Positions 9,688-20,368 of a stretch of 55,481 nucleotides of DNA are shown here, piece after piece; position 1 is the first letter of the stretch; every line of letters begins with the position of its first letter. The notes below the pieces were generated by a model that made no database searches, was not told the origin of the DNA, and was given only the letters and a program-made list of their open reading frames with translations. The stretch is from Bacillus sonorensis NBRC 101234 = KCTC 13918 (GTDB lineage: Bacteria; Bacillota; Bacilli; Bacillales; Bacillaceae). The position numbers were made by a program, and so were the translations under genes. The stretch covers positions 1 through 55,481 of the forward strand of contig NZ_BCVZ01000024.1 of assembly GCF_001592005.1 (NCBI RefSeq), in the 5' to 3' direction.

Positions 9688-10557
9688 TTATATTTCATCT
9701 CGAAGAGCTTCGAGCTCTTCCTTTGTAAACAAATACGTTTCATTGCAGAAATGGCACTGCGCTTCAGCCTGGCCATCTTCATCAATCATCGCTTGAATCT
9801 CCTGCTTGCCAAGTCCGATAATTCCTCTTGCAAACCGCTCTTTGGAACAATTGCATGTAAAGCGGACAGGGACGGTTTCCAGCACTTCAGCATCTTCTCC
9901 CAAAACTGCGCCCAGCACTTCCTCAGGTGTAAGACCTTTTTGAATCAGCTTAGATATCGGTTCCACTTTTGATAAGTTGGTTTCAAGCTTTGTAATTGTA
10001 TCATCGTCAGTACCGGGGAGAACTTGAAGTATAAAGCCCCCGGCAGCCAAAATCGTATTATCCGGATTGACGAGCACGCCGACTCCTACGGATGAAGGCA
10101 CTTGCTCGGATGATACGAGGTAATATGTAAAATCCTCGCCGATTTCTCCGGAAACAATCTCAACCTGGCCCGTAAATAATTCGCGCAGGCCGAGATCCTT
10201 TACAACGCTTAAAGTGCCCGCAGTTCCGACAGCTCTTCTGACGTCAAGCTTTCCATGTTCATTTAAATCAAAATGAACGTGCGGATTTGACACATATCCC
10301 CTGACGTCTCCCTTTGCGTTTGCATCGGCGACGATGGCTCCGATCGGCCCGCCCCCTTCGATTTTGACTGTAAGCTTGTCTTCGCCTTTCAGCATCGCGC
10401 CAAGCATTACGGCGGCCGTCATCGTCCGTCCCAAAGCAGCAGATGCTGTCGGCCATGTGTTATGGCGTCTTTGCGCTTCATGAATGGTCTCTGTCGTTCT
10501 TACTGCATATGCACGGATTTTACCGTCATATGCAATGGCTTTTACTAAATAATCCAT
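9688..10557 (-). CDS. hslO: Redox-regulated chaperone Hsp33
   Basis: Cytoplasmic holdase chaperone turned on by oxidation. The 289 residues have the Hsp33 N-terminal domain ([12 protein letters not shown]..., [25 protein letters not shown]) and a C-terminal zinc switch with cysteines at about 235/237 (CNC) and 268/271 (CHFC). ATG 10557 has AGGAGGG upstream and matches the B. subtilis start; the frame could extend eight codons upstream without a ribosome site. It follows coaX by ten bases. Confidence 0.96.
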   Translation of the reverse strand: MDYLVKAIAYDGKIRAYAVRTTETIHEAQRRHNTWPTASAALGRTMTAAVMLGAMLKGEDKLTVKIEGGGPIGAIVADANAKGDVRGYVSNPHVHFDLNEHGKLDVRRAVGTAGTLSVVKDLGLRELFTGQVEIVSGEIGEDFTYYLVSSEQVPSSVGVGVLVNPDNTILAAGGFILQVLPGTDDDTITKLETNLSKVEPISKLIQKGLTPEEVLGAVLGEDAEVLETVPVRFTCNCSKERFARGIIGLGKQEIQAMIDEDGQAEAQCHFCNETYLFTKEELEALRDEI

Positions 10558-10567
10558 TGTCACCCTC

Positions 10568-11344
10568 CTAAACACTTTCAACGCGATTCCGTTCGTAAAT
10601 CAGTTCTAGCCCTTTTAGGGTAAGAAAGGGGTCTACCACATCGATACAATCGGACTCATCCGCGATTAATGATGCAAGACCGCCAGTCGCAATGACTTTC
10701 GGATTTTGTCTTGACTGCCATTTCATCCGTTTGACAATGCCTTCAACTTGTCCGACATACCCGTAAAGAATTCCGGACTGCATGGCGCTGACCGTGCTTT
10801 TGCCGATAATATTATCCGGCCGCGCAATTTCAATTCTCGGGAGTTTTGCGGCTCTGGAATAAAGAGCTTCCGTTGATATCGTAATACCCGGCGCGATCGC
10901 TCCGCCCATGTATTCCTTATTCTCGTTAATATAACAGTACGTTGTAGCAGTTCCAAAATCAACAACAATCAGCGGGCTTCCATAGAGATGAATGGCCGCC
11001 ACCGCATTTACGATGCGGTCCGCACCGACTTCTTTTGGGTTGTCGTATTTGATATTCAGACCGGTTTTCACTCCGGGGCCGACAATTTGCGGCTCAATAT
11101 GAAAGTATTTTGTGCACATTCTTTCAAGTGAAAACATGATCGGCGGCACCACTGAAGAGATGATGATCCCTTCGATCTGATCAAACATCAGGCCTACATA
11201 ATCAAATAAAGAACGGAGGAGCATGCCGAATTCATCCTCGGTTTTATGGCGGCTCGTTTCAATCCGCCAGTGGTATTCGAGCTCTCCGTTATGGTATACA
11301 CCAAGAACGGTGTTTGTATTTCCCACATCTATAACAAGTAACAT
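10568..11344 (-). CDS. coaX: Type III pantothenate kinase
   Basis: First step of coenzyme A synthesis, phosphorylating pantothenate. The 258-residue protein of the acetate/sugar kinase superfamily has the phosphate loop DVGNTNT at the N-terminus, DRIVNA near residue 105, [11 protein letters not shown] near residue 130, and GAIAPGI. Type III kinases are not feedback-inhibited by CoA (family knowledge). It starts a coaX-hslO-yacD unit after the ftsH terminator. Confidence 0.96.
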   Translation of the reverse strand: MLLVIDVGNTNTVLGVYHNGELEYHWRIETSRHKTEDEFGMLLRSLFDYVGLMFDQIEGIIISSVVPPIMFSLERMCTKYFHIEPQIVGPGVKTGLNIKYDNPKEVGADRIVNAVAAIHLYGSPLIVVDFGTATTYCYINENKEYMGGAIAPGITISTEALYSRAAKLPRIEIARPDNIIGKSTVSAMQSGILYGYVGQVEGIVKRMKWQSRQNPKVIATGGLASLIADESDCIDVVDPFLTLKGLELIYERNRVESV

Positions 11345-11388
11345 CTTATCACCACTTTTGACTAGTTTCTCTTACTTGGACATAAAAC

Positions 11389-11397
11389 ATTCTACCA
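11389..11397 (-). promoter_or_regulatory. Candidate extended -10 promoter for coaX
   Basis: TG, one base, then TAGAAT (extended -10 pattern), about 45 bases upstream of the coaX start. No strong -35 is seen. Confidence 0.4.
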
Positions 11398-11470
11398 TCA
11401 TACAATACACGATGCCGATTCTGTTTGTAAACGAATCAAAACCGAACTGCCGCGGCGGTGTTCAGTCATA

Positions 11471-11512
11471 AAAAATAAGAAAACTGCCAAAAAGCACAGC
11501 TTGGCAGTTTTC
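11471..11512 (-). terminator. Terminator after ftsH
   Basis: Perfect 12-pair hairpin, arms 11479-11490 and 11501-11512, followed by a T-rich tract on the minus strand. It separates ftsH from coaX. Confidence 0.85.
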
Positions 11513-11541
11513 TTTAAAGAAACGAATGTGAGCAAATTGAC

Positions 11542-13458
11542 TTACTCTTTTTCATCTTCTTTTGTTTCTTCTTCTCTTTTGTTGATGTTTACCTTCACAT
11601 CATCGTTTTTCTCTTGATCATCTTCATAATGACGATCCGGCAGTCTTCCGTGTTCAATCAAATACTTGATTTGTTCCGCATCGAGCGTCTCAACCTCAAG
11701 CAATGTTTGGGCTATCAGCTCAAGCTTATCGCGGTTCTCTGTCAGGATTGTTTTCGCACGTTCATAGCATTCCTTAATGAAGCGCTGAATTTCCTTGTCG
11801 ATCTCATATGCGATCGCATCGCTGTAGTTTTGGTCATTGTTGAAGTCGCGGCCTAAGAACACCTGACCGCCTTGTGACTGTCCAAACTGAAGCGGACCGA
11901 GTTTTTCAGACATACCGAATTCGGTTACCATCCGTCTTGCGATGCCTGTTGCACGCTGGAAGTCATTATGGGCTCCGGTGCTGACTTCGCCGAATATAAT
12001 CTCTTCAGCTACACGGCCTCCAAGCAGACCGACGATTTTGTCAAGCAGCTCCGGCTTCGTTTGGAAATAACGGTCTTCCCTAGGAAGCATGACGGCATAT
12101 CCGCCCGCTTGACCGCGGGGAACGATCGTTACTTTATGCACCATATCAGCTTCATCCAGGACAAGTCCGATGACAGTGTGTCCAGCTTCGTGATATGCAA
12201 CGATATTGCGTTCTTTTTTGGAAATGACCCTGCTTTTCTTGGCAGGACCGGCGATGACGCGGTCTGTCGCTTCATCAATGTCACGCATATCGATTTTCTT
12301 TTTGTCATGTCGGGCAGCTACAAGAGCCGCTTCATTTAAAAGGTTCTCGAGATCCGCACCGGAGAATCCAGGCGTTCTCATCGCAATCGATTTCAAGTTT
12401 ACTGATTCGTCAAGCGGTTTGTTTCTCGCATGCACCCGAAGCACAGCTTCACGGCCGTTTACATCCGGACGGTCGACTGTGATTTGACGGTCAAAACGTC
12501 CCGGACGCAGCAATGCCGGGTCTAAAATATCGGCGCGGTTTGTCGCCGCGATAATGATGATCCCTTCATTCGCACTGAAACCGTCCATTTCGACAAGAAG
12601 CTGGTTCAGCGTCTGTTCACGTTCATCATGGCCGCCGCCTAAACCGGCTCCACGCTGACGTCCGACAGCATCGATTTCATCGATGAAAATCAGGCATGGC
12701 GCATTTTTCTTAGCATTTTCAAACAAATCGCGGACACGGGATGCACCGACACCGACGAACATTTCGACGAAGTCTGATCCGCTTATGCTGAAGAAAGGAA
12801 CGCCGGCTTCTCCTGCACAAGCTTTCGCCAGCAATGTTTTACCCGTACCCGGAGGTCCGACTAACAGCACGCCTTTTGGAATTCTCGCCCCGAGCTCAAC
12901 AAATTTGCGCGGGTCTTTCAGGAAATCAACAACTTCCACCAGCTCTTGCTTTTCCTCATCCGCTCCTGCTACATCTTTAAATTTGACTCGCTTCTTCTCT
13001 TCTGTATAGAGCTTCGCTTTGCTCTTGCCGAAGTTCATGACACGGCTTCCGCCGCCCTGAGCCTGATTAAGCAGGAAGAAGAAAAGAATGAAGATAATAA
13101 CAAAAGGGATTATGGTTGTAAAGAAGGTCATCCATCCGTTCGTTTCCTGTGCAGGCTCAACTTGTACCTTCGTCTTTTTCACTGCATCAAAAATCTGGTC
13201 TGCCCCTTTTCCTTCAGGAACATGGGTCAGGAAATACTGGTCTTTGGCATAGTTTTTAAGCTGTCCTCTGACCTCATAAACACCTCTGACAGGCTGGATA
13301 GAAACATTTTCAACCTTCCCGTTATCAAGGTTTGAAACAAAGTCACTGTACGTCATATTTTCGGTTTTCGGATTTGCGGTTTGGAAGTAGCTCACAACTC
13401 CGATCACAACTAATAAAATAAGTAAATAAAAAATGGTATTACGGAAGACCCGATTCAT
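11542..13458 (-). CDS. ftsH: ATP-dependent membrane zinc metalloprotease FtsH
   Basis: Degrades misfolded and regulatory membrane and soluble proteins; in Bacillus it affects sporulation and stress responses. 638 residues. Two membrane segments (about 7-27 and 111-132) bracket an external domain. The AAA module has Walker A GPPGTGKT near residue 203, Walker B LIFIDEID and [22 protein letters not shown]. The protease has the zinc motif HEAGH near residue 425. The acidic, lysine-rich tail is typical of Bacillus. The ribosome site is AGGAGG. It follows hprT and ends at a strong terminator. Confidence 0.98.
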   Translation of the reverse strand: MNRVFRNTIFYLLILLVVIGVVSYFQTANPKTENMTYSDFVSNLDNGKVENVSIQPVRGVYEVRGQLKNYAKDQYFLTHVPEGKGADQIFDAVKKTKVQVEPAQETNGWMTFFTTIIPFVIIFILFFFLLNQAQGGGSRVMNFGKSKAKLYTEEKKRVKFKDVAGADEEKQELVEVVDFLKDPRKFVELGARIPKGVLLVGPPGTGKTLLAKACAGEAGVPFFSISGSDFVEMFVGVGASRVRDLFENAKKNAPCLIFIDEIDAVGRQRGAGLGGGHDEREQTLNQLLVEMDGFSANEGIIIIAATNRADILDPALLRPGRFDRQITVDRPDVNGREAVLRVHARNKPLDESVNLKSIAMRTPGFSGADLENLLNEAALVAARHDKKKIDMRDIDEATDRVIAGPAKKSRVISKKERNIVAYHEAGHTVIGLVLDEADMVHKVTIVPRGQAGGYAVMLPREDRYFQTKPELLDKIVGLLGGRVAEEIIFGEVSTGAHNDFQRATGIARRMVTEFGMSEKLGPLQFGQSQGGQVFLGRDFNNDQNYSDAIAYEIDKEIQRFIKECYERAKTILTENRDKLELIAQTLLEVETLDAEQIKYLIEHGRLPDRHYEDDQEKNDDVKVNINKREEETKEDEKE

Positions 13459-13543
13459 TCCTTACCTCCTCCCACAGTAAGCACAACTATGTTCAATAGT
13501 ATCATAGAAAATCGTTCCAATACAACAGATATCCCTTTCCCAA

Positions 13544-14083
13544 TCAGCTCTCATAAACCGCCGGTTTGAGCACTCCGATATACGGGAGATTGCGGTAGCG
13601 TTCCGCATAATCAAGACCGTATCCTACGACAAAGGCATCCGGCACTTCAAAGCCGACGTAGTCCGCTTTGATATCCGCCTTGCGTCCGCTCGGTTTATCA
13701 AGAAGGGTCACAATCTTAATCGATTTTGCCTTGCGGTATCGGAAAAGCTCTACAAGATAACTCAAAGTCAGCCCACTGTCGATGATGTCCTCAATAATTA
13801 AGATGTCACGGCCCTCTACAGATGTATCCAAATCCTTAATGATTTTTACCTCACCTGAAGAGACCGTGGAATTGCCATAGCTTGATACATCCATGAAATC
13901 CATTTCCAAATATGTATCAATATGCTTTAAAAGATCCGCCATAAATGGCATGGCCCCTTTTAAGACGCCGATGGCCAGGGGGAACTTGTCGCTATACTCT
14001 TCGGTTAAAGCAGCGCCGAGCTCCTTGACTTTTTTTTGGATCTCTTCCTCGGAGATCAAAATATTTTCAATATCGTGTTTCAT
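13544..14083 (-). CDS. hprT: Hypoxanthine-guanine phosphoribosyltransferase
   Basis: Purine salvage enzyme making IMP or GMP from hypoxanthine or guanine and PRPP. The 179 residues have the PRPP-binding loop [17 protein letters not shown] near residue 100, the flexible loop with the [11 protein letters not shown] pattern, and the base-binding C-terminal [21 protein letters not shown]. The start overlaps the tilS 3' end by 17 bases. tilS-hprT-ftsH is the usual Bacillus order, and TilS with HprT is known to control ftsH expression in B. subtilis. Confidence 0.97.
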   Translation of the reverse strand: MKHDIENILISEEEIQKKVKELGAALTEEYSDKFPLAIGVLKGAMPFMADLLKHIDTYLEMDFMDVSSYGNSTVSSGEVKIIKDLDTSVEGRDILIIEDIIDSGLTLSYLVELFRYRKAKSIKIVTLLDKPSGRKADIKADYVGFEVPDAFVVGYGLDYAERYRNLPYIGVLKPAVYES

Positions 14084-15497
14084 TCTTTGCTAGCCCCCTA
14101 CACTTTTCATGCTGTCTATATTGTAATACAATGCGATCATTGTTTGTAACATCAAGTTCCTCAAAAATGGATTTTTTCAGACCCGGTATCCAGATAATCC
14201 TTCCATCCGCGTCTGTGACAATGGGCCAGCTGTCTCTTTTCGAAAGAGGCACTTTTTCATTAATAAATATATCTTTTACCTTTTTTGAGCCGTTCATCCC
14301 TTTAAGTTTGATTCTATCCCCTTTTTGCCTTGTCCGTACATAAAGGGGGAAATGAACCTGCTGCGGACTTGTTGCGAAAACATCATTTCCATTCAAAGCA
14401 CGGTCTTCGCCTTGTTTGCTCACATGAAGGGAGAAGCCGCCCGGAAGCATCAGGTCTTCTTCGTCTGCTCCGCTAATTTCATATTGATAGGAAATATTTT
14501 CACATTGCAACCGATGAAATGTAAACAAACATGTATGATATGATTTTATCACTTTTAACCCATTTGGAAAATCAAGGGAACCGGATGGATCTTTTTTTGC
14601 AATCCATTCCAGAAACACCTTAATATGATGGGATGAAAACGCAGTTGGAACGTTTTCATAAAGATAGTTTAATATTAGTTGAACTCCTCTTCTTTGTAAA
14701 GGCAAAGGAAGTGCAAGAAGGCTTTCCACATTGATTTCGATACAGGAACTTGACTTGTTTGTGATTACTGTATTCATTTTATCTTTCGTTAATGCCTGTA
14801 AGTATAATTCATCTTCTGTCAGCGATTCACTGACAGATTGAAACCGTTTATGGACATCTTCCGACTCCTCCTTCAAAAAAGGAAGAACATGATGCCTGAA
14901 TCTGTTCCGGGTATAATCGTCTTCATTGTTGCTTGGATCTGTTCTGAACGGTACATGATTCGCTTTGCAGTACTGTAAAATATCCTCCTTTGCAAGATCG
15001 AGAAACGGCCTGATCAGCCACCCTTCTCCAAACCGGCGCACCGGCCGGATGCCGGCAAGTCCTAAACCGACGGTTCCTTTCGCCAATTTCATCAGCATCG
15101 TCTCGATCTGGTCATCGCCATGATGAGCCAGGGCCAAATATGTGGCATGGTGCTTTTCCATTTGATCTTTAAAGAACCGAAAGCGGCATTCTCTTGCAGC
15201 TGCCTGTTTATTGAGGTTTTTTTCGGCAGCATACTTCTGAACGTTGATTTGCAGCGCTTCACAGAGAATCCCCTCCGCTTTGCAGAAATCCTTTACAAAG
15301 CGCATGTCCTGTTCAGACTCCAAGCCTCTGAACATATGATCGACATGTGCAGCAATCAGTGACGCAGATCCGGGAATCATGCGTTTCAGCGCATGAAGCA
15401 AAGCCATTGAATCAGGCCCTCCGGAGACTCCGACAATGATTGTCGCATCATCAAACGACAGATCGTTTTTTTTCATAAATTCCTCAATACTTTTCAC
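14067..15497 (-). CDS. tilS: tRNA(Ile)-lysidine synthase
   Basis: Converts C34 of the AUA-reading tRNA-Ile to lysidine, using ATP and lysine; essential. The 476-residue protein has the PP-loop [16 protein letters not shown] near residue 25, [13 protein letters not shown], the [13 protein letters not shown] segment, [16 protein letters not shown], and a C-terminal tRNA-recognition domain ([26 protein letters not shown]). GTG start with GGGAGG at proper spacing. It overlaps hprT. Confidence 0.96.
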   Translation of the reverse strand: MKSIEEFMKKNDLSFDDATIIVGVSGGPDSMALLHALKRMIPGSASLIAAHVDHMFRGLESEQDMRFVKDFCKAEGILCEALQINVQKYAAEKNLNKQAAARECRFRFFKDQMEKHHATYLALAHHGDDQIETMLMKLAKGTVGLGLAGIRPVRRFGEGWLIRPFLDLAKEDILQYCKANHVPFRTDPSNNEDDYTRNRFRHHVLPFLKEESEDVHKRFQSVSESLTEDELYLQALTKDKMNTVITNKSSSCIEINVESLLALPLPLQRRGVQLILNYLYENVPTAFSSHHIKVFLEWIAKKDPSGSLDFPNGLKVIKSYHTCLFTFHRLQCENISYQYEISGADEEDLMLPGGFSLHVSKQGEDRALNGNDVFATSPQQVHFPLYVRTRQKGDRIKLKGMNGSKKVKDIFINEKVPLSKRDSWPIVTDADGRIIWIPGLKKSIFEELDVTNNDRIVLQYRQHEKCRGLAKNETRY

Positions 15498-15597
15498 GAT
15501 GTCCTCCCACTATAAGCAGGGTGAATTTCAAAAGATATAAATATCCTAACACTTTCAAACTGTCCCTGCAAAGAAGAGCTATCGCCGCATGATCTGC

Positions 15598-16635
15598 TTA
15601 AATGAAAAAGAGCACAATATAAGCGAAGTAGAGAGCAAGCACACTGACGACAATCAGCAGCGTTTCAAACGTGCCGCCTTGCGACTGGCGCTTTTTTTGC
15701 AGTTTTCGGCCGCTTCTCGACCGGGGCTGCGACGCGCCCGGCCGTTTTTGCCCCGCGCTGTTCGGTGAGGCGGCCATTGAAGAAGAGCGCGCTGTTCTGG
15801 ATGGACGCGAACTTTGTGTGCCGGCGGGACGGCCCGCCTCAAGCAGATCGTTCTTCATTTCATCCGCCGTTTTGTACGCTCCTTTTAAAGCCGATACCAA
15901 TACCGTTTTGTATTCTTTTAAAAATGGATGGCTGTCAATGACCGAAAGAAGCTGGTTCATCGGATTTCCGGCTTTTTTAAACTCCTTCTTCGTCACGCAG
16001 TTCACCATGATCATAGCGACGGAAAACAAATCATATGAAGGTTCTGCTTTACGTGTCCCGCATTCCCAATAGCCTCTGTCGAAAAACTCAGTATATTCCT
16101 TGATGGCCCGGCCTTCCTTTGTCGTCCCGCCGACATCGATGCAGCGGATCGTTGCCGGGGGCCCTGTCACAATCAGATTTTCAGGCTTTAAATCACCAAA
16201 CACCCACCCTTCGCGATGGATGATTGATAAATTTGACAGAAGCTGACTGATCAATACGGGAATCCATTCTTCCCCTTTTTCGGTGATATAGCGTAAAAGA
16301 AGCGGACCTTCAATATATTCCATTACATAAAATGAAAGTTTTTTGCCGCTATTTGGCGCCGGCATATCATCAACGTCAAAAAAAGAAGGCCCCATTGCTC
16401 TCGCCTGGGCCTTTGAGAAAGATTTTAGAACATTCACTTCCGAGGTAATCGATAGGCTGTCATCACTGACTTTTAAAGCTACGCGGCCTCTTTTTGAATC
16501 AGCCAGATAAACAACGCCATTCGCCCCTTTTCCAAGCTGTCTGATGATCTTGTAGGAATGATTGTTCCACTTTCCAACAATGGATGAACCCGGCTTTAAA
16601 CTACCCGCCAAACTCGTCGAAGCGTCTTTCATCAT
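15598..16635 (-). CDS. yabT: Membrane-anchored Ser/Thr protein kinase YabT
   Basis: Hanks-type kinase of 345 residues. The ATP loop LGKGANGVVYLAD is near residue 35, VALKV holds the lysine, the catalytic loop is FGDLKPENL near residue 147, and the metal-binding segment is IDVGG in place of the usual DFG. A basic, Ser/Arg-rich linker (about 270-320) and one C-terminal membrane helix (about 323-343) follow. In B. subtilis YabT is a forespore kinase activated by DNA that phosphorylates RecA; the basic linker fits DNA binding. It overlaps the end of yabS, so the two are probably co-expressed. Confidence 0.93.
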   Translation of the reverse strand: MMKDASTSLAGSLKPGSSIVGKWNNHSYKIIRQLGKGANGVVYLADSKRGRVALKVSDDSLSITSEVNVLKSFSKAQARAMGPSFFDVDDMPAPNSGKKLSFYVMEYIEGPLLLRYITEKGEEWIPVLISQLLSNLSIIHREGWVFGDLKPENLIVTGPPATIRCIDVGGTTKEGRAIKEYTEFFDRGYWECGTRKAEPSYDLFSVAMIMVNCVTKKEFKKAGNPMNQLLSVIDSHPFLKEYKTVLVSALKGAYKTADEMKNDLLEAGRPAGTQSSRPSRTARSSSMAASPNSAGQKRPGASQPRSRSGRKLQKKRQSQGGTFETLLIVVSVLALYFAYIVLFFI

Positions 16636-17338
16636 CTTCTAACATGCCCCTTCTTGAGCCGATTTTCTTGAAATGCTGGATCGCCTCCCGGATTGCCGGA
16701 CCTGTCGGCGTAATACCTCCAGCAGAAAGCTTGGAAAATATTGAAGAAAGGGATTCAAACTTTGGCGTCCAATCCAGCACAAGTTCAACCTCTTGTTTTT
16801 TCCCGGGAAATATAAACACCGCAAATTCGTTATCACCGATCCGTGAATTCAAACTGATGGACAGATCGATCAAAGCTTCTTTGACTGTCGGAAGCTTCGG
16901 ATTCATGCTTGCGCTCGTATCAACCAGCACCAGGACGTGCAAATGAACGGTTTCACCGAGCTCGTCAACGACCTCCATGACTTCGCCTCGTTTATCGGGA
17001 GGCAGTTCATCCATTTCCGTATGTTTTCCGAGAATTTGTTTGAGTTCATTGTTGACAACGCCTTGGAGCGTCTGAGTCATCGCTTTCTTCGTGACCATCT
17101 GCACCGTCTGCGAAAGCTGTGATGTATAGACAACTTGATGAACTCCGCCTCCAGCAAGGGCGATTCCTTCGACTTCCTTCATTGCTTCTTGATCCATTGA
17201 ATGTTCATCCATAATCCCGATGACATTGACGGTTATTCCCTGCTCTTTCGCAAAGGCTGCCATAGCCTGCGGATCTTCACCCCGGTTTGAACAGCCGTCG
17301 GTGATCAGCAGAATTTGATTCAAATGCCCCTTTTTCAT
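16601..17338 (-). CDS. yabS: VWA-domain protein YabS
   Basis: A 245-residue protein with two von Willebrand A-like halves. The first has LLITDGCSNRGEDPQ near residue 11; the second has the metal-site pattern VLVDTSASM (DxSxS) near residue 140. No signal peptide. The family role is unclear; in B. subtilis it is expressed during sporulation between spoIIE and yabT. ATG 17338 has AGGAGG 8 bases upstream; the longer frame has no ribosome site. The 3' end overlaps yabT by 35 bases. Confidence 0.9.
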   Translation of the reverse strand: MKKGHLNQILLITDGCSNRGEDPQAMAAFAKEQGITVNVIGIMDEHSMDQEAMKEVEGIALAGGGVHQVVYTSQLSQTVQMVTKKAMTQTLQGVVNNELKQILGKHTEMDELPPDKRGEVMEVVDELGETVHLHVLVLVDTSASMNPKLPTVKEALIDLSISLNSRIGDNEFAVFIFPGKKQEVELVLDWTPKFESLSSIFSKLSAGGITPTGPAIREAIQHFKKIGSRRGMLEDDERRFDEFGG

Positions 17339-17409
17339 ATTGATTCCTCCTGGACAAAGATATCTATCTAATTCCATCATCGCCAGAAGAAATCTGATTT
17401 ATACGAATG

Positions 17410-19899
17410 CTAAGAAATCTCTTGGCTCTTTTGGAAAAAAGCGGGCGCCGGGATTGAAGCCCATTTCGGTGTATTATGATCAATCTTAATGACGATCACC
17501 GTCATGTCATCCTCTATGAGCCCCGACCTTGTCCGAATCACTTCTTCCATGATTAAATCAGCTATTTCTTGAGGGTCTTCGGTTTTGAGCGATTTCAGCT
17601 TTCGCTTCATCCAAAGGTCATGATTTTCAACATGTCTCGGGCCTTCAAAAATGCCGTCGCTCATCATGACCAGTATATCCCCGGCTTTCAGCTGCTCGCT
17701 GACGACATCCACGTCAAATTCGGTAATAATGCCGATCGGCAGATTGCTCGCCTGAATTTTGATAATTTGATCAGCCCGCTTAATAAAGCTTGGCGTTGAT
17801 CCGATTTTTAAAAACTTGCAGCTTGCATCCTGCAAATCGATGATGGATAAATCCAACGTCGAGTAAATCTCATCAGTCGTTCTTAATGAAAGGATGCTGT
17901 TAATCGTTTTAATCGCGACTTTTTCATCAATTCCCGACTGAAGGATTTTCTCAAGAAGCTTGATCGTTTCATTGCTTTCAAAGTGTGCTCTTGCGCCGTT
18001 CCCCATGCCGTCGCTGATGGCCGCGGCATACTTGCCCGCGCCAAGTTCCATCATATTGTAGCTGTCGCCGGAGACGAGGCCGCCGCCTTTCGCCGCATGG
18101 GCCGCACCTGTTGACACCCGGTAAGATTTCGCTGAGCCGAAGGCGACATGACAGTACCCGTTCGGGTGTCCGGCGCATTGTTCAGCCTTGACGATAATTT
18201 GCTCTTCTAAAATATCGGAAAGCATCGGGGCGACGATTTTTTCACATTCTCCGTGCCCGTTGCAAAACGGAATGCTCATTTCAATATCAATGTTTCCTTG
18301 ATCAAGACTGTAGATTTCGACTTGCTGAATTTCAATTCCAAAGTGCTGCAGCGCTTCCCTGATTTGTTCTTCCTGGATGAAATGCTGTTCCCTTTCCCTT
18401 TTTATTTCCCGAGAAAAGTCGGCCATTACCTGGGATACGCCCAAAAGCTGTTCCGCAACGAGCCGCCTGCTGTCATGAACTTTTTGCTTTAATGTCTGAT
18501 TGGCTCTGAAATGCGTGAGTTCATCCTCTATTAATGCTTCAACCTGTTTTGATTTTGAACAGTGCTGATGAAATTCTTTTTTCAGCTTGCGGTTTTTATA
18601 ATATTGCTTTTCCTCCGTTTCTTGCATAACCCGCTTCATTAAATCATATGTTTTATCAAAGTTCTGAACCCAGCATTTATTTTTCTTATAGCACGATTGA
18701 CAGGAATGTTCCGTCACAGCGCTTAAAAACAAGTCAATTTCTTTCTCTTTGCCTTCTTCTTCAGGAACCGCGTGATAAAATGTGGAAAAACTGTCAGATA
18801 AGGCTTGGAAAACATTTGAAAATTGATCGACTTTTTGAGCCGTGACATCCCGGATTTTTCTTGCGTATTGCTGCTGTTCCTGTGCATGCTCTGTCGTGCC
18901 GGGAATATATTTGGCCATTTTTTTTGTAAGCGACTGAGGTGTCAACAGAAACAGGGCGATCGCGATCAGCGATTCATAAAGCGTCGGTACAAGCTCGGCC
19001 GAACCCTCGCCATAGAGCGAAATCAAGAGGGATCCGATCAGCAGGCCGACCGCGGCACCCGCTTTTTTCCCTTCTTTTAAAAGGCCGCCAAGCAAGCCTG
19101 AAAAAGCCAGCAGGCTCATCTGATATAAATTGCCGATATTTGAAAGACTGAGAATCAGCCCTGTCACAACCCCGACTGTACAGCCGATGCTGGCTCCGCC
19201 GATAAACGCGAAGGTCAGCACGACATAGCGGGCCAATATCAGTTCAGCCTGCATGCCTTGAAATGAAACTCCGGTAAAGCCGGTGAGAACAGAGGCGATT
19301 AAAATCATAAAGCAAATGATTTCCTCAATTTTCAATGATTGTTTCGCCCGCTTAGACGTGACAATCGGCAGACTTTGCAAAAAAATCAACGTTAATATAA
19401 ACGACAAACCGGCTTCCACAAAAGCCATAATGTAATGATAGCTTGAAACCGTACCATATTGAGCATAGACGAAACAGCACCTTGTCAGAGCCATTGACAA
19501 AAACACGACGACAGGCAACGTTCTGACACGGTCTTTTATAATAAGAGAGGTCATTTTTGAACATATCGCAAATGCGACAAGCGCTGCGAGAACAAATAAC
19601 GAATGCTGCGGGGATATGCTTACAGCTCCCGCAAGCAGCGCCAGACACGCCATCAAGGCCTTGTCCTTCTTAATTAAAAGCATCGCTCCGAAGAATGGAA
19701 GAGCAAAAGGAATCACCTCTGACAGAATGAAGGCCCGTCCCAATAAAAAGCCGATGATCATGTAGATAAGGCCTTTATAAAAAAAGAGCGAATACAAGTG
19801 CTGCATCATGAGTTTTGTCATTTTGCCAAACCATGCATACATTTTTTGAACAACAGGCCCCGCCATTGGGCTGTTAACTCTTCTTTCCGCTTTTTCCAT
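17410..19899 (-). CDS. spoIIE: Stage II sporulation protein E, PP2C-type phosphatase
   Basis: Dephosphorylates SpoIIAA to release sigma-F in the forespore and helps form the polar septum with FtsZ. 829 residues. The N-terminal third holds about ten membrane helices, then a coiled regulatory and FtsZ-binding region, then the PP2C domain from about residue 590 with GLVSGDSYNMMELG, ISDGMGNG, MMSDGIFEG and EDDMTVIVI supplying metal-binding aspartates. ATG 19899 gives the B. subtilis N-terminus MEKAERRVN; the frame runs 54 codons further upstream but crosses the promoter. Driven by a Spo0A-type promoter. Confidence 0.97.
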   Translation of the reverse strand: MEKAERRVNSPMAGPVVQKMYAWFGKMTKLMMQHLYSLFFYKGLIYMIIGFLLGRAFILSEVIPFALPFFGAMLLIKKDKALMACLALLAGAVSISPQHSLFVLAALVAFAICSKMTSLIIKDRVRTLPVVVFLSMALTRCCFVYAQYGTVSSYHYIMAFVEAGLSFILTLIFLQSLPIVTSKRAKQSLKIEEIICFMILIASVLTGFTGVSFQGMQAELILARYVVLTFAFIGGASIGCTVGVVTGLILSLSNIGNLYQMSLLAFSGLLGGLLKEGKKAGAAVGLLIGSLLISLYGEGSAELVPTLYESLIAIALFLLTPQSLTKKMAKYIPGTTEHAQEQQQYARKIRDVTAQKVDQFSNVFQALSDSFSTFYHAVPEEEGKEKEIDLFLSAVTEHSCQSCYKKNKCWVQNFDKTYDLMKRVMQETEEKQYYKNRKLKKEFHQHCSKSKQVEALIEDELTHFRANQTLKQKVHDSRRLVAEQLLGVSQVMADFSREIKREREQHFIQEEQIREALQHFGIEIQQVEIYSLDQGNIDIEMSIPFCNGHGECEKIVAPMLSDILEEQIIVKAEQCAGHPNGYCHVAFGSAKSYRVSTGAAHAAKGGGLVSGDSYNMMELGAGKYAAAISDGMGNGARAHFESNETIKLLEKILQSGIDEKVAIKTINSILSLRTTDEIYSTLDLSIIDLQDASCKFLKIGSTPSFIKRADQIIKIQASNLPIGIITEFDVDVVSEQLKAGDILVMMSDGIFEGPRHVENHDLWMKRKLKSLKTEDPQEIADLIMEEVIRTRSGLIEDDMTVIVIKIDHNTPKWASIPAPAFFQKSQEIS

Positions 19900-19935
19900 G
19901 CTCTCATCTCCCACCTGTTTTATTCGTTGCTTGCC

Positions 19936-19968
19936 ATTATAACGAAAGATGAAATAGGATTTTGTCAA
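19936..19968 (-). promoter_or_regulatory. Spo0A-type spoIIE promoter with 21-bp spacer
   Basis: Perfect TTGACA (19963-19968) and perfect TATAAT (19936-19941) are separated by 21 bp, not 17. The same wide spacing is known for B. subtilis spoIIE, where it makes sigma-A RNA polymerase depend on Spo0A~P. Confidence 0.85.
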
Positions 19969-19994
19969 AAGAAGGTAACGAATTGAAAGAACTC

Positions 19995-20001
19995 TTCGAC
20001 G
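19995..20001 (-). promoter_or_regulatory. Candidate Spo0A box upstream of spoIIE
   Basis: CGTCGAA matches six of seven bases of the 0A box TGTCGAA, 26 bp upstream of the spoIIE -35. A weaker match (AGCCGAA) is at 20063-20069. Spo0A~P activation of spoIIE is established in B. subtilis. Confidence 0.5.
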
Positions 20002-20084
20002 GTTTCTGTAGAAAGCGTCAATCTCTCTTGGTAAGTCGAGTTCATTCTCGCTATTTTGCATATTCGGCTATTTTTCCGCACCAA

Positions 20085-20113
20085 AAAACCGGTTTCTGAT
20101 CGAAACCGGTTTT
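20085..20113 (-). terminator. Terminator after the tRNA pair
   Basis: Perfect 12-pair palindromic hairpin, arms 20085-20096 and 20102-20113, with a five-base loop. The minus strand runs into TTTTTT. It ends the Met-Glu tRNA transcript five bases after tRNA-Glu. Confidence 0.88.
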
Positions 20114-20118
20114 CACTA

Positions 20119-20190
20119 TGACCCGTACGGGATTCGAACCCGTGTTACCGCCGTGAAAGGGCGGTGTCTTAACCACTTGACCAACGGGCC
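20119..20190 (-). tRNA. tRNA-Glu (anticodon UUC)
   Basis: The 72-base gene folds as a cloverleaf. A 7-bp acceptor stem GGCCCGT/ACGGGTC, a 5-bp anticodon stem CCGCC/GGCGG around CTTTCAC (anticodon TTC), and a T-loop GTTCGAATC are seen. The 3' CCA is not encoded. It lies 10 bases after tRNA-Met, as in the B. subtilis pair upstream of spoIIE. Confidence 0.97.
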
Positions 20191-20200
20191 TTCATAAAAG

Positions 20201-20274
20201 TAGCGGCGGAGGGGATCGAACCCCCGACCTCACGGGTATGAACCGTACGCTCTAGCCAGCTGAGCTACACCGCC
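20201..20274 (-). tRNA. tRNA-Met (anticodon CAU, elongator type)
   Basis: The 74-base gene starts GGCGGTG and ends CCGCTA. The anticodon loop TTCATAC carries CAT and the T-loop is GTTCGATC. The acceptor begins with a paired G (G-U wobble), unlike initiator tRNA, so this is read as elongator tRNA-Met. CCA is not encoded. Confidence 0.95.
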
Positions 20275-20309
20275 ATGTTATTCGTTTGTTCGTTTAACGC
20301 ACAAGTTCT

Positions 20310-20338
20310 ATAATACAAAGGTTTGTCCGCTCCGTCAA
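20310..20338 (-). promoter_or_regulatory. Promoter of the Met-Glu tRNA pair
   Basis: TTGACG (20333-20338) and TATTAT (20310-20315) with 17 bp between, ending 36 bases before the tRNA-Met 5' end. Confidence 0.7.
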
Positions 20339-20368
20339 TAGAAAATTGAATAAAATTTTTATAAATAA

